From Actinoallomurus oryzae (GTDB taxonomy: Bacteria; Actinomycetota; Actinomycetes; Streptosporangiales; Streptosporangiaceae): a DNA stretch of 64,000 nucleotides. The notes beneath the pieces are model-generated. The model ran no database searches. It worked only from the letters and a program-made list of their open reading frames with translations, and was not told the origin of the DNA. Shown in pieces: positions 9,590 through 17,523 of this stretch (positions within the stretch are counted from its first letter, which is position 1; each line of letters starts with the position of its first letter). The stretch spans positions 62,001 through 126,000 of the forward strand of contig NZ_BAABHF010000050.1 of NCBI RefSeq assembly GCF_039541955.1. Direction: 5' to 3'. A program made the position numbers and the translations under genes.

Positions 9590-9646
9590 ACACGTTCTCT
9601 GGCTGTTCCTTTCCCCCGACTGCGAGGTGAATCATGCAGTGGCTGA
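9587..9646 (+). CDS. Possible 19-residue leader peptide overlapping the pilin start
   Basis: An ATG with the strongest Shine-Dalgarno sequence in the locus (AAGGAGG at 9576-9582, inside a repeat) opens a 19-codon frame ending at TGA 9644-9646. The frame overlaps the pilin ATG at 9634 by 13 bases and contains the pilin's own ribosome-binding site (GAGGTGA, 9624-9630). Translation of it could couple to, or tune, pilin synthesis. It may equally be an accident of the repeat. No homology is claimed. Confidence 0.35.
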   Translation: MTRSLAVPFPRLRGESCSG

Positions 9647-9870
9647 ATCCGATGAACGACCCCCTCGTGACCTACATCCGGTCACACGTTGAAATGCGAA
9701 TTCAACGGTTGCGTCAGGAGACCGACCGCACCCGTGGTGCGTCCGCCATCGAGTGGGCGATCATCACCGGAATTCTCGCTCTCATCGCCATCACCGTGGG
9801 CTGGGTCATCTACCGGCGCGTCACGGCCGCGGCGAACAAGATCAACGTCAACAACGGCCCCGGTAACTGA
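9634..9870 (+). CDS. flp: Flp-like pilin subunit (78 aa)
   Basis: The probable major pilin. A charged N-terminus (residues 1-34) is followed by RGASAIEWAIITGILALIAI. This matches the G-x4-E pattern of Flp/type IV prepilin leaders: cleavage is expected around the Gly-Ala, with Glu in the mature +5-like position and one hydrophobic helix (about 40-60). The C-terminal stretch is short and Asn-rich. The ribosome-binding site is GAGGTGA at 9624-9630. No prepilin peptidase (TadV/CpaA) is encoded in this window, so processing would need an enzyme from elsewhere. Confidence 0.8.
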   Translation: MQWLNPMNDPLVTYIRSHVEMRIQRLRQETDRTRGASAIEWAIITGILALIAITVGWVIYRRVTAAANKINVNNGPGN

Positions 9871-10040
9871 CGCGGGGGCCACCAGATCACGGGGGCGCGC
9901 GGACGTGCGCGTCATGGCGGCGCCGTTCCTCCCGGCCGTTCTCGGGTCGGGGCGCCTGAAATGTGCGTACGCCGATATGCCGGTGTTTCCACGCTGAGAA
10001 CGGCCCGTACCGGCGGCCGGTCACGGCCATCGGTAAATGG

Positions 10041-10070
10041 TTGACAGCTTTTAGAGCTAATTCGTAGGAT
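10041..10070 (+). promoter_or_regulatory. Consensus promoter, leaderless, for the TadE/TadG genes
   Basis: TTGACA (10041-10046) and TAGGAT (10065-10070) are separated by 18 bases. Initiation 6-7 bases after the -10 would fall on the GTG start codon at 10076, so the transcript would be leaderless. It lies inside the Tad operon and would let the pseudopilin genes be expressed separately from the motor genes. Confidence 0.7.
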
Positions 10071-10075
10071 TTGAT

Positions 10076-10552
10076 GTGACAAGAATGCGCGGCAAGCATG
10101 GGGGCGGGAAGTACGGGGTGCGTACGGCCGGCCGCGCGTCGACCCGCGGGCGGCGCGATCGGGGTGCGAACACCCTCGAACTCGCCCTGCTGACGCCCGT
10201 TCTGCTTCTCGTCATTCTGTTCGTCGTCCAGTTCGCCCTCGTATTCAACGCCCGGCACGTCGCGCTCGCCGCCGCGCAGTCGGCCGCGCGGGTCGCCCGC
10301 GAGCAGCGCACGGGTGACTGGCGGTCGGCGGCGAGGTCGGAGGGGATCGACTACGTCAACAAGATCGGCCCGCAACTGCTGACGAAGGTGGATGCGGTCC
10401 CGGAGGAGAACGTGGGGGAGCACGTGCGCGGAGTCACCGTCGGCGGTTACGCCGTACCCGTCGTGCCGTTCTTCCGGTTCTACGTCAGCGAGCACTCGAG
10501 CGGCCCGGTCGAGTGCTACCGGCCCGACAACGGTCTCGACCAATGCGAATAG
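10076..10552 (+). CDS. TadE-family pseudopilin (158 aa)
   Basis: A minor pilin-like membrane protein. A basic N-terminus is followed by RGANTLELALLTPVLLLVIL (about residues 24-43). This has the TadE signature of a conserved Glu at the start of the single transmembrane helix. About 100 extracellular residues follow, including one late cysteine pair. The GTG at 10076 is placed 6 bases after a consensus -10 box. The stop overlaps the next ATG by ten bases. Confidence 0.82.
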   Translation: MTRMRGKHGGGKYGVRTAGRASTRGRRDRGANTLELALLTPVLLLVILFVVQFALVFNARHVALAAAQSAARVAREQRTGDWRSAARSEGIDYVNKIGPQLLTKVDAVPEENVGEHVRGVTVGGYAVPVVPFFRFYVSEHSSGPVECYRPDNGLDQCE

Positions 10553-10962
10553 CCAAGAGACGCGACGCGGGGACGATGGCCCTCGAGCTGGCGCTGCTGA
10601 CGCCGGTGCTCGTGGCCTTCATGATGGTCATGGTCGGGCTGGGCCGGGTGGTCGAGGCGCAGAGCCAGGTCGACGGCGCCGCCCGCGACGCCGCGCGGGC
10701 CGCCTCCCTCGCCCGTACGACCGCGGGCGCGAACAAGGCCGCGGAGAACGCCGCAGGCGAGACGCTCAGCGGCCGCAAGTGGTGCCGCCGGCTGCCGGAC
10801 ACCACGGTCGACTTCTCCCAGTGGCGCCGGGGCGGCCAGGTCTCGGTGGCGGTCCACTGCGACATCGACCTGACCGGCCTGTCGCTCATCGGCTTCCGGC
10901 CCTCCCGCACGATGACCGGCACCGCGACGGCGCCGATCGACACGTTCCGGAGGATCGAGTGA
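10543..10962 (+). CDS. TadE-family pseudopilin (139 aa)
   Basis: A second TadE-like protein: a basic N-terminus, then AGTMALELALLTPVLVAFMM with the conserved Glu in the helix, then an extracellular region (about residues 35-139) with two cysteines. It is a parallel of the preceding gene and presumably arose by duplication. The ATG at 10543 overlaps the upstream stop. No strong ribosome-binding site is seen, so expression is probably coupled. The stop overlaps the next GTG by four bases. Confidence 0.82.
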   Translation: MRIAKRRDAGTMALELALLTPVLVAFMMVMVGLGRVVEAQSQVDGAARDAARAASLARTTAGANKAAENAAGETLSGRKWCRRLPDTTVDFSQWRRGGQVSVAVHCDIDLTGLSLIGFRPSRTMTGTATAPIDTFRRIE

Positions 10963-11375
10963 AAGCGCGAGGCGACCGGGGAACGGTCGCGCTGTTCACG
11001 ACGATCTTCGCCGTGTTCGTGCTCGTCCTGGCCGGGCTGCTCGTCGACGGCGGCCTGACCATCCACGCCCGCCAGCGCGCCGCGGACATCGCCGAGCAGG
11101 CCGCCCGCGCCGCCGCGGACGACATCGACGTCGCCTACCTCCGCCGTACCGGTAAGGCGCGAATTCTGGCCACCGACGCCCCGTGCCGCCGTGCGCGGCT
11201 GCTCGCGAGCAAGTATCCCGAGGTGACGGGCCCGATCCAGTGCGACACTTCCGGCGGCGAGGCCGCGCGGGTGATCGTCCACATCCGGGTGAAGTTCCAA
11301 CTGCTTAGCGCTTTCGGCTTCTCGGACATGACAATGTCCTCAGCGGCATCGGCCCATCCACAGGAGGGGATCTGA
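10959..11375 (+). CDS. TadG-like / pilus-assembly membrane protein (138 aa)
   Basis: A single-helix membrane protein with the RGTVALFTTIFAVFVLVLAG pattern at residues 7-26, followed by a helix rich in Ala and Arg (ARQRAADIAEQAARAAADDI). This matches the N-terminal region of short actinobacterial TadG-like proteins. Two cysteines occur in the extracellular part. The GTG start follows CGGAGGAT and overlaps the upstream stop (GTGA). Confidence 0.78.
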   Translation: MKARGDRGTVALFTTIFAVFVLVLAGLLVDGGLTIHARQRAADIAEQAARAAADDIDVAYLRRTGKARILATDAPCRRARLLASKYPEVTGPIQCDTSGGEAARVIVHIRVKFQLLSAFGFSDMTMSSAASAHPQEGI

Positions 11376-11434
11376 CATCCCGGCCCCGCCCGGGCGGGGC
11401 TCGCCATCCGGTCCTACGCAGAGGAGTGAGCAGG

Positions 11435-12352
11435 TTGAGGTTCGCGGTTCGCCGGCCGGCCGTCCCGCGCGGCCACCGCCCGTCCGAGGGCGGCCTTCCC
11501 GTCTTGCGCGACGGGCACCTGACCCCGGCCCCGGCGGCGGACCGGTCGTGGCCCCGCGACGACCGCGGCCTGCCGGTCGCCGCTCCGGGCGGCGGGATGC
11601 TCGCGGCTTCGGCCCGCCGGGTGCTCGCGGCTTCGGGCCGCGGCACGTTCACCGGCCCGGGCCGCCGGACGCTGGCCCGTCTCCTTCTCACCCCCGCCGC
11701 CGGCCAGGAGACCTACGCCCCGGCCTCCGGCCTGCCGTGGGCGGCGAGCGTGCCGGCCGTCCGGCCGCGCCGTGTCCCGGCCGGCCTCCTGGAGCCCGCT
11801 CCGACGGCACGGCCCGTCCACGGTCCGCGCACGGCGGCCGTCGAAGAGGCGGAACCCGCGATCACGGGAGCGGCCGACCCGGAGGCGGCGTCGTACGGTC
11901 CGTGCTCAGTGGCCGTGGTGGAGTCGGACCGCGGGTCGCTCGCGGGTTCGGGCGGTGGGTCGCTCGTGGCTACGGGTGGCGGGTCGCTCGTGGCTTCAGA
12001 CCGTCGGATGCCCGCAGGGCCAGGTCGTCGGACGCCGGCCCGTTTCCTCGTCGCTCCCGCCGATGACGTCGAGCGTCCTGGCGACCGGGGAGCGTACGCC
12101 TCGCGTGTCCTGGTGGGGCGGCCGGTGGTCCGCCGTGCCGAACCGGGCGTTCTTCACCTGGGTGAGGTCACCGCCGGGCTGCTGGCGCGGCATGTCTCCC
12201 GAGGGCGGCCGGCCGCTGCCCGGCGTCCGGCGCTGAGCACGCCTTCGGCGGCTTCCGAGCTTCCACCTTCGGCCGTCTCCGAGATTCCGAGGAGGGAGCG
12301 GCGTTCTCTCCCCGGCCGGCGGGCCGGAGTCCTGACGCCGCGCGTCCGATGA
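11435..12352 (+). CDS. Unknown Arg/Ala/Gly-rich protein with internal duplication
   Basis: I do not recognise this protein. It has no transmembrane helix or known motif and is rich in Arg, Ala, Gly and Pro. It contains a diverged internal duplication. About residues 55-85 (ARRVLAASGRGTFTGPGRRT, then LARLLLTPA) resembles about 175-210 (DRRMPAGPGRRTPARFLVAP). Short GSLVAT/GSLVAS repeats precede the second copy. Evidence that it is a gene: its stop overlaps the next gene's ATG in an ATGA junction, and GAGGAG (11421-11426) lies 8 bases before TTG 11435. A GTG at 11426 is an alternative start. Composition alone would allow a non-coding frame, hence the moderate confidence. Confidence 0.5.
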   Translation: MRFAVRRPAVPRGHRPSEGGLPVLRDGHLTPAPAADRSWPRDDRGLPVAAPGGGMLAASARRVLAASGRGTFTGPGRRTLARLLLTPAAGQETYAPASGLPWAASVPAVRPRRVPAGLLEPAPTARPVHGPRTAAVEEAEPAITGAADPEAASYGPCSVAVVESDRGSLAGSGGGSLVATGGGSLVASDRRMPAGPGRRTPARFLVAPADDVERPGDRGAYASRVLVGRPVVRRAEPGVLHLGEVTAGLLARHVSRGRPAAARRPALSTPSAASELPPSAVSEIPRRERRSLPGRRAGVLTPRVR

Positions 12353-15315
12353 GCTCGATCCAGCGGCCCCCGGTCCGCATCGACCGCGGGCGGAGCGCCG
12401 GTGACGTCCTGGCCGGGGTCCTCGCGATGGCCGCGCTCGCGGCGTTGCTTCTCGGGGTCCCCTTCGCCCTGCTGACCTTCTTCGGCTCGCCCATCCCGCA
12501 CAAGCTGCCCTCGACCGAGACGCTCACCCAGCGGCTCGACGCGACGGCGCTCATGCACGTGCTGGTCATCGTCGTGTGGCTCGCCTGGATCCAGCTGACC
12601 GCGTGCGTGCTGGTCGAGGCGTACGCCGGGATCCGCGGTGTCGGCGTGCCGGCCCGTGTGCCGCTCGCCGGTGGCCCGCAGGCGCTCGCGCACCGGCTGG
12701 TCGTCGCGGCGCTGCTGCTGTTCACCGCGACCACGGCGGTCATGCCGGTGATCACCGGTGTCCGTTCGACGCACATCCAGCAGCACGTGACGCCCCAGCA
12801 CCGCGAGCCCCCGCGCACGGCCGAGCCCGCGGCCGACCAGGACCAGGGCCAGAGCCAGAGCCAGGACAACCCGGCCCTGATGGAGAAGAACGCCGTCCGG
12901 AAGATCTACCGCGTCCGCCCGCCGGCCGGACGGCACCACGAGAGCCTGTGGGAGATCGCCGAGAAATGTTTGGGCGACGGCCGGCGCTACCGCGAGATCT
13001 ACTCGCTCAATAAGGGCAAGCTGCAGCCCGACGGCACGCGTCTCACCATGGCCAGCCTGATCCGCCCCGGCTGGGTGCTCGACATGCCCGCCGACGCGAC
13101 CCACGTGGAGATCATCGATAAGGGCCCGCACGACGGGCAGCACGAGCACGGCGTCCCGCACTCGCAGGTTCCGGGCGGCGTCCACCACCACGGGTACGTC
13201 GACACCGAGCAGCAGGCCGTCGAGGCCGCGCGGCACGCCGCGCAGCAGGAGGCCCGCGACGACCGCGCCGACCGCGAGGCCGGCCGGCCCCCGATCGACG
13301 AGGGACCGGACGTGACCGTCCCCGGCGATCCGGCGCAGGAACCGCCCGCCCAGCAGCCCCCGGCGCAGCAGCCGCCCGCGCACACGCCGCGGCACGAACG
13401 GCCGCCGGAGCAGGAGCCGACGGGGCAGCCCTCCGTCCACGCGCCCGCGTTCGGCTGGCCGCAGGAGCTGGCCGTGGCATCGCTCCTGGCGGCCGGCCTG
13501 CTCGCCGGGCTCGGCCGGCGGCGGCGCGAGCAACTCTGGCGGCGCGCCTTCGGCACGATGATCGCCCGCCCGGAGGGCGAGGCGGCCACGGCCGAGCACG
13601 CGCTGCGCCTCGGCGCCGACACCGAGGCGACCCGCCTGCTCGACCTGGGCCTGCGGCAGATGTCGGCCGCGCTCGCCGCCGACGACCGTACGCTGCCCAC
13701 CGTGTACGGCGTGCACCTCGGCGCCGACAGTCTCGACCTGTGGATCGCCCCGGCCGACCGCAACCCGCCCGCGCCCTGGCAGGAGTACGACAACGGCCAG
13801 GTGTGGCGGCTGAGCGCGACCGCGCTCGACGGCATGGCCACCGCCGACTTCGCCGACGTGCTCGCGCCGTACCCGGGTCTGGTCTCCATCGGCACCAACG
13901 AGACCGGCCGCATCCTCGTCGACCTCGAGGCGGCGCACGGCCTGATCGCGCTGCACGGCCCCGACGACGTACGCCGCGCGGTCCTCGCCGCGGTCGCCGT
14001 CGAGCTCGCCACCAACCGCTGGTCGGACCACATGCGGATCACGCTGGTCGGCTTCGACGAGGAGCTGGCGCTGGTCGCGCCCGACCGCATCCGCGTCGTA
14101 CGGTCGCTGGCCGAGGCGCTGCCCGAGCTGGAGGGGCGGAGCGAGGAGGTCCGTCAGGCGCTCGCGGCCTCGGGCGCCGACTCCGTGCTGACGGGCCGCT
14201 GCCGCGGAGTGTTCGGTGAGGCGTGGATGCCGCACTACCTGATCATGGCCGAGCCGCCCACACCGGAGGAGGCCGAACGGCTGGTGGCGCTCGCCCGCAC
14301 CGGCCAGCGCATGGCGGCCGGCTACATCGTCGCCGGCGACACTCCGGGCGCGACCTGGACCTGGGACGTCGCCGCCGACGGCCGGCTGCGCGCCGGTGTG
14401 CTCGGCTTCGACGTCGACGCGCAGCTCGTGCCCGAGCCGCACTACCGCGCGGTCGTCGAGCTGTTCCGCACCGCCGGACGCACCGAGGGAGTGCCGTACG
14501 GCGACCCGGACGACCCGCCGCCCGCGACGCCGCTCGGCGGCGAGACACAGCCCGCGGTCGACATCCGCCTGCTCGGCCCGATCGAGATCGACGCGCCCGA
14601 GCCGCTCGACGAGAGCCGCCGCGCGATCTGCACCGAGGTGCTCGTCTACCTCGCGACGCACGGCGAGGGCGTGCACCCGACCGTGCTCGGCGGCGCGGTC
14701 TGGCCGCGCGGCGTGTCGGCGAGCGTCCGGGACGCGACCGTCGCACGGGTCGCCGACTGGCTGGGGCGCGACTCGCGCGGCCGGCCGAACCTCTACTACG
14801 ACGAGCGCGGCCGGATCCGGCTCGGCTCGGAGGTACGCGTCGACTGGGAGACGTTCCGCTGGCTCATCTGGCGGTCCGCGGCCGAGCCGGCCTCGGAGCT
14901 GGCGTACATGGCGTACGCGCTGGACCTCGTCCGTGGCCGCCTGATGGACGGCCGTCCGCGCGGCCGTTACGGCTGGCTGGCCGCGGAGGACTTCGAGTAC
15001 GAGGCGACCGCCCGTGTCGCCGACGTGGCGCACCGGCTGGCGCTGATGAAGCTGGACGAGGGCGACGCGCGGGGCGCCGTGGCGGCGGCACGCGCGGGCC
15101 TGCGGCTGGCGGAGGGCGACGAGGGCCTGTGGCGCGACCTGCTCCGCGCCACCCACGCGACAGGCGACGCGGCCCAGCTCCGCGACGTGGTCGACGAGCT
15201 CCGCGGACGCGTCGCGGCCGACCCGTACACCGACCAGATGCAACCCGAGACCGAGGCACTGGTCGACGAGCTCCTGCCCCAGTGGCGCGGCGTCGCCGCC
15301 GGCGGCACCGGCTGA
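12349..15315 (+). CDS. LysM-BTAD membrane regulator (988 aa)
   Basis: A large protein typical of the end of actinobacterial Tad loci. Three transmembrane helices come first (about residues 20-45, 65-90, 120-145). A LysM-like peptidoglycan-binding domain follows (about 184-255, with SLWEIAEKCLGDGRRYREIY), then a Pro/Gln-rich extracytoplasmic linker and a further helix near 370. The cytoplasmic part contains a poorly conserved middle region. From about 737 it has a winged helix followed by a BTAD helical-repeat domain, as in SARP-type regulators. It could link wall contact to transcription of the pilus genes. That role is inferred from architecture and position. Confidence 0.8.
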   Translation: MSSIQRPPVRIDRGRSAGDVLAGVLAMAALAALLLGVPFALLTFFGSPIPHKLPSTETLTQRLDATALMHVLVIVVWLAWIQLTACVLVEAYAGIRGVGVPARVPLAGGPQALAHRLVVAALLLFTATTAVMPVITGVRSTHIQQHVTPQHREPPRTAEPAADQDQGQSQSQDNPALMEKNAVRKIYRVRPPAGRHHESLWEIAEKCLGDGRRYREIYSLNKGKLQPDGTRLTMASLIRPGWVLDMPADATHVEIIDKGPHDGQHEHGVPHSQVPGGVHHHGYVDTEQQAVEAARHAAQQEARDDRADREAGRPPIDEGPDVTVPGDPAQEPPAQQPPAQQPPAHTPRHERPPEQEPTGQPSVHAPAFGWPQELAVASLLAAGLLAGLGRRRREQLWRRAFGTMIARPEGEAATAEHALRLGADTEATRLLDLGLRQMSAALAADDRTLPTVYGVHLGADSLDLWIAPADRNPPAPWQEYDNGQVWRLSATALDGMATADFADVLAPYPGLVSIGTNETGRILVDLEAAHGLIALHGPDDVRRAVLAAVAVELATNRWSDHMRITLVGFDEELALVAPDRIRVVRSLAEALPELEGRSEEVRQALAASGADSVLTGRCRGVFGEAWMPHYLIMAEPPTPEEAERLVALARTGQRMAAGYIVAGDTPGATWTWDVAADGRLRAGVLGFDVDAQLVPEPHYRAVVELFRTAGRTEGVPYGDPDDPPPATPLGGETQPAVDIRLLGPIEIDAPEPLDESRRAICTEVLVYLATHGEGVHPTVLGGAVWPRGVSASVRDATVARVADWLGRDSRGRPNLYYDERGRIRLGSEVRVDWETFRWLIWRSAAEPASELAYMAYALDLVRGRLMDGRPRGRYGWLAAEDFEYEATARVADVAHRLALMKLDEGDARGAVAAARAGLRLAEGDEGLWRDLLRATHATGDAAQLRDVVDELRGRVAADPYTDQMQPETEALVDELLPQWRGVAAGGTG

Positions 15316-15345
15316 CGCCCCGGCCGGACGCGGCGACCCGCCCGG

Positions 15346-15380
15346 CAACTCTTGAGTAGGTCAAGAGTTGTCTGTATAAA
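15346..15380 (+). promoter_or_regulatory. MarR operator and leaderless promoter
   Basis: CAACTCTTGA (15346-15355) and TCAAGAGTTG (15361-15370) form a perfect 10-bp inverted repeat with a 5-base spacer. The palindrome covers the probable -35 (TTGAGT, 15353-15358). A -10 TATAAA lies at 15375-15380. Initiation would fall at about 15387, a GTG in frame with the downstream MarR gene. Autorepression is the natural reading. Confidence 0.7.
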
Positions 15381-15386
15381 GTGATC

Positions 15387-15818
15387 GTGCAAGAGACGTC
15401 TGAGGACAGGTTCTTTCGTGAGCTCGGTAGCGCCTGGGCCGAGCTGCGGCAGGCGTTCGCCCGGCATGTCGGGATGAGCGCTCAGCGCGTGCAGGTGCTC
15501 GTGCGGTTGCGGCGTGCGGGCGAGACCAGCCACAGCGACCTGCGTCAGGCGCTGGGCGTCGACGGGGCGAGCGTCACCCGGCTGGTCAAGGAGCTCGAGG
15601 CCGAAGGGCTCGCCGGGCGCCGCCTCGACCCGGCGGACAACCGCTACACCCTGGCCGCGCTGACGCCCGCCGGCGAACGGCTGGCCGCCGAGCTGGAGCG
15701 GTCCCACCAGGAGTACCAGGAGCGGCTGCTCGACGGCGTCAGCGCGCAGGAGCGGGAGGCCGTGCTGCGCGTCCTGCGGCGCGTCCGCGCGAACGTGACC
15801 GGACAGGAGACCCCATGA
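15387..15818 (+). CDS. MarR-family transcriptional regulator
   Basis: A dimeric winged-helix repressor. The recognition-helix region reads LRQALGVDGASVTRLVKELE and is followed by the wing (GLAGRRLDPADNRYTLAALT, about residues 70-95), which contains the DxRxx-type Asp-Asn-Arg motif of the family. The start chosen, GTG 15387, is the predicted transcription start. GTG 15381 is also in frame. It is translated together with the SnoaL-like gene (ATGA overlap) and is preceded by a palindromic operator, so it probably represses both genes. The ligand is unknown. Confidence 0.86.
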   Translation: MQETSEDRFFRELGSAWAELRQAFARHVGMSAQRVQVLVRLRRAGETSHSDLRQALGVDGASVTRLVKELEAEGLAGRRLDPADNRYTLAALTPAGERLAAELERSHQEYQERLLDGVSAQEREAVLRVLRRVRANVTGQETP

Positions 15819-16168
15819 CGGAGCCAGGTGCCGAGCAGGTGCGGTCCGCGGCCCGGCGGATGTACGCGGCGTTCAACGCCCACGACCACGCCGCCGCGAC
15901 CGACATCTTCACGGCGGACTTCTACAGCCATCCGATGGGGACCACGGGGCCCGACAGCGTCACGCGGTCCTGGCAGCGGTTCCACGAGGCGTTCCCCGAG
16001 GCCCAGGTCGTCGTCGAGGACATGGTCGTCGAGGGTGACACCGCCGCCGTCCGTACGAGTGTGCGCGGCGTTCCCGGGCAACCGCCGCCGACCATGCTGG
16101 AGATCTTCCGGGTGCGCGACGGTCGCATCGCCGAACTGTGGGGCCTGTCCTCCCTGCGGCGCGCCTGA
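15815..16168 (+). CDS. SnoaL-like / NTF2-fold protein
   Basis: A small alpha+beta barrel protein of 117 aa. The N-terminal helix pattern (ARRMYAAFNAHDHAAATDIF) and the segment EIFRVRDGRIAELWG near the C-terminus are typical of SnoaL-like polyketide cyclase/ester cyclase homologues. The actual substrate cannot be read from the sequence. Its co-translation with the MarR gene suggests a detoxifying or ligand-modifying role controlled by that repressor. Confidence 0.75.
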   Translation: MTEPGAEQVRSAARRMYAAFNAHDHAAATDIFTADFYSHPMGTTGPDSVTRSWQRFHEAFPEAQVVVEDMVVEGDTAAVRTSVRGVPGQPPPTMLEIFRVRDGRIAELWGLSSLRRA

Positions 16169-16182
16169 CGAGCCGGACCGGG

Positions 16183-17382
16183 TCAGCGGTAGTTGCCGGT
16201 GTGGCCGAGGGAGAAGCGGCCGGGCTGGGGATGGACGCACAGGCCGTGCGGGCCCGGGCCGACCGTGATCCTGCGCAGCGGGCGGCCCGTACGGGTCGAG
16301 AAGGCGTAGACCGCGTCGTTCGCCTTCGCCGACAGCCACAGCACCCGTCCGGTCGCGGACACGCCGCCCATGTCGGGTGACACCGGCACGCGCCAGCGGG
16401 CGGTCACCCGGCGGCGAGCGAACGAGATCAGCGACACCGTCCGGGCGCCGCCGTTGGTCACGTACAGCACGCGGGCGTCGCGGCTGGGGTACAGGCCGTG
16501 GGCGCCCCGGCCCGTACGGATGAAGCCGCTCTTGCGGAAGCGGGCCGCGTCGACCAGCCACACCCCGCCCCGCGCGGCGTCGGCCACGTAGAAGGTCCGC
16601 CCGTCCGGCGACAGGCGGACGTCCTGGGGGTCGGCGCCGCGCGCCAGCCTCAGGGTGCCGGCCGCCCGGTGCCGCCGCAGGTCCACCCGGACCAGCCGTC
16701 CGGACCGCGCGCACCCGACGACCAGCGTGTCACCGGTCGCGGAGAAGTCGGCGCGGGTCAGGCCCGCGCACGGCATCCGCAGCGTGCGGCGGTGCCGCAT
16801 CGTGTGCGGGTCGCGGACGTCGATGCGTCCGCGCCGGGAGTCCAGCAGGAAGGCCTCACGACCGTCGACGGAGAAGTACAGGTCCGACGGCGCGGCCACC
16901 GGCACGGTACGGCCCGCCCTTCCGGTGCGGGGGTTGATCGGCACCAGGCCGCGCGGTGAGGTCACCCACAGCGTCTTCAGGTCCCACGACGGCACGACCT
17001 GCTGCGGCGCGCGGCCGACCGGGATCCGCCGCAGCACGCGGTAGGTCGCCGGATCGATGACCTCGACCGCCGCGCCGCGCGCGTCCGGGACGTACACCCG
17101 GCGGGGCATGCCGCGAACGGCCGGGCTCAGCATCCCCGCCCGGGTCGCGGCGTAGACGTCCGGCGGCGCGTCGGGCAGGTCACCGCGCTGGTCGACCACG
17201 GGAGGCGAGTGCGTCGGCCGGACGTACGGCACGGGCGCGCCGAGCCCGGCGACCGGGGCATCGGGTCCGGGCCGACCGCGGAACGGCACCGGCGACCGGC
17301 ACCCGCTTAACAGCCCGGCGAACACGACGAGCGCCAGCGGCATGGCGACCGTGCCACCGGGCGTTCGTCGGGACTTCCCCAC
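16183..17382 (-). CDS. YncE-like beta-propeller lipoprotein
   Basis: Predicted exported lipoprotein: a basic start, a hydrophobic stretch and lipobox LLSGC with Cys28. The rest is a run of about seven blades (YVDPD-like repeats such as VYVPDARGAAVEVIDPATYR, LYVTNGGARTVSLISFAR) typical of YVTN/YncE beta-propellers. These proteins often bind proteins or DNA outside the membrane. The start is GTG 17382, with a weak ribosome-binding site. ATG 17343 would leave too short an n-region. It is convergent with the SnoaL-like gene, only 14 bases apart. Confidence 0.8.
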   Translation of the reverse strand: MGKSRRTPGGTVAMPLALVVFAGLLSGCRSPVPFRGRPGPDAPVAGLGAPVPYVRPTHSPPVVDQRGDLPDAPPDVYAATRAGMLSPAVRGMPRRVYVPDARGAAVEVIDPATYRVLRRIPVGRAPQQVVPSWDLKTLWVTSPRGLVPINPRTGRAGRTVPVAAPSDLYFSVDGREAFLLDSRRGRIDVRDPHTMRHRRTLRMPCAGLTRADFSATGDTLVVGCARSGRLVRVDLRRHRAAGTLRLARGADPQDVRLSPDGRTFYVADAARGGVWLVDAARFRKSGFIRTGRGAHGLYPSRDARVLYVTNGGARTVSLISFARRRVTARWRVPVSPDMGGVSATGRVLWLSAKANDAVYAFSTRTGRPLRRITVGPGPHGLCVHPQPGRFSLGHTGNYR

Positions 17383-17419
17383 AAAGGACGGACTCTACTC
17401 GCTCGGCGACGGATTGTAA

Positions 17420-17431
17420 GCGGTTAACCGC
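17420..17431. promoter_or_regulatory. 12-bp palindrome upstream of the beta-propeller gene
   Basis: GCGGTTAACCGC is a perfect palindrome 38 bases upstream of the minus-strand GTG at 17382, in the promoter region. It could be an operator. The cognate regulator is unknown. Confidence 0.4.
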
Positions 17432-17523
17432 GAAGAGGAAGCAGTGTCGTCGGGGGAGACGCGAAGTGCGCGCACAGCGGCCGCGGGTGCCGGGCGACGG
17501 CGGGGCCATGGGGTGGGCCCTGG

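Noticed and set aside
9934..10005. Inverted repeat GGCCGTTCTC / GAGAACGGCC, 52 bases apart
   Set aside because: The loop is too long for a credible terminator or operator. In GC-rich sequence a 10-bp chance match is plausible.
12154..15348. 1064-codon open frame on the minus strand
   Set aside because: It lies antisense to the LysM-BTAD gene. The translation is Arg/Val/Asp-rich without domains, as expected for the shadow of a high-GC gene, and there is no ribosome-binding site.
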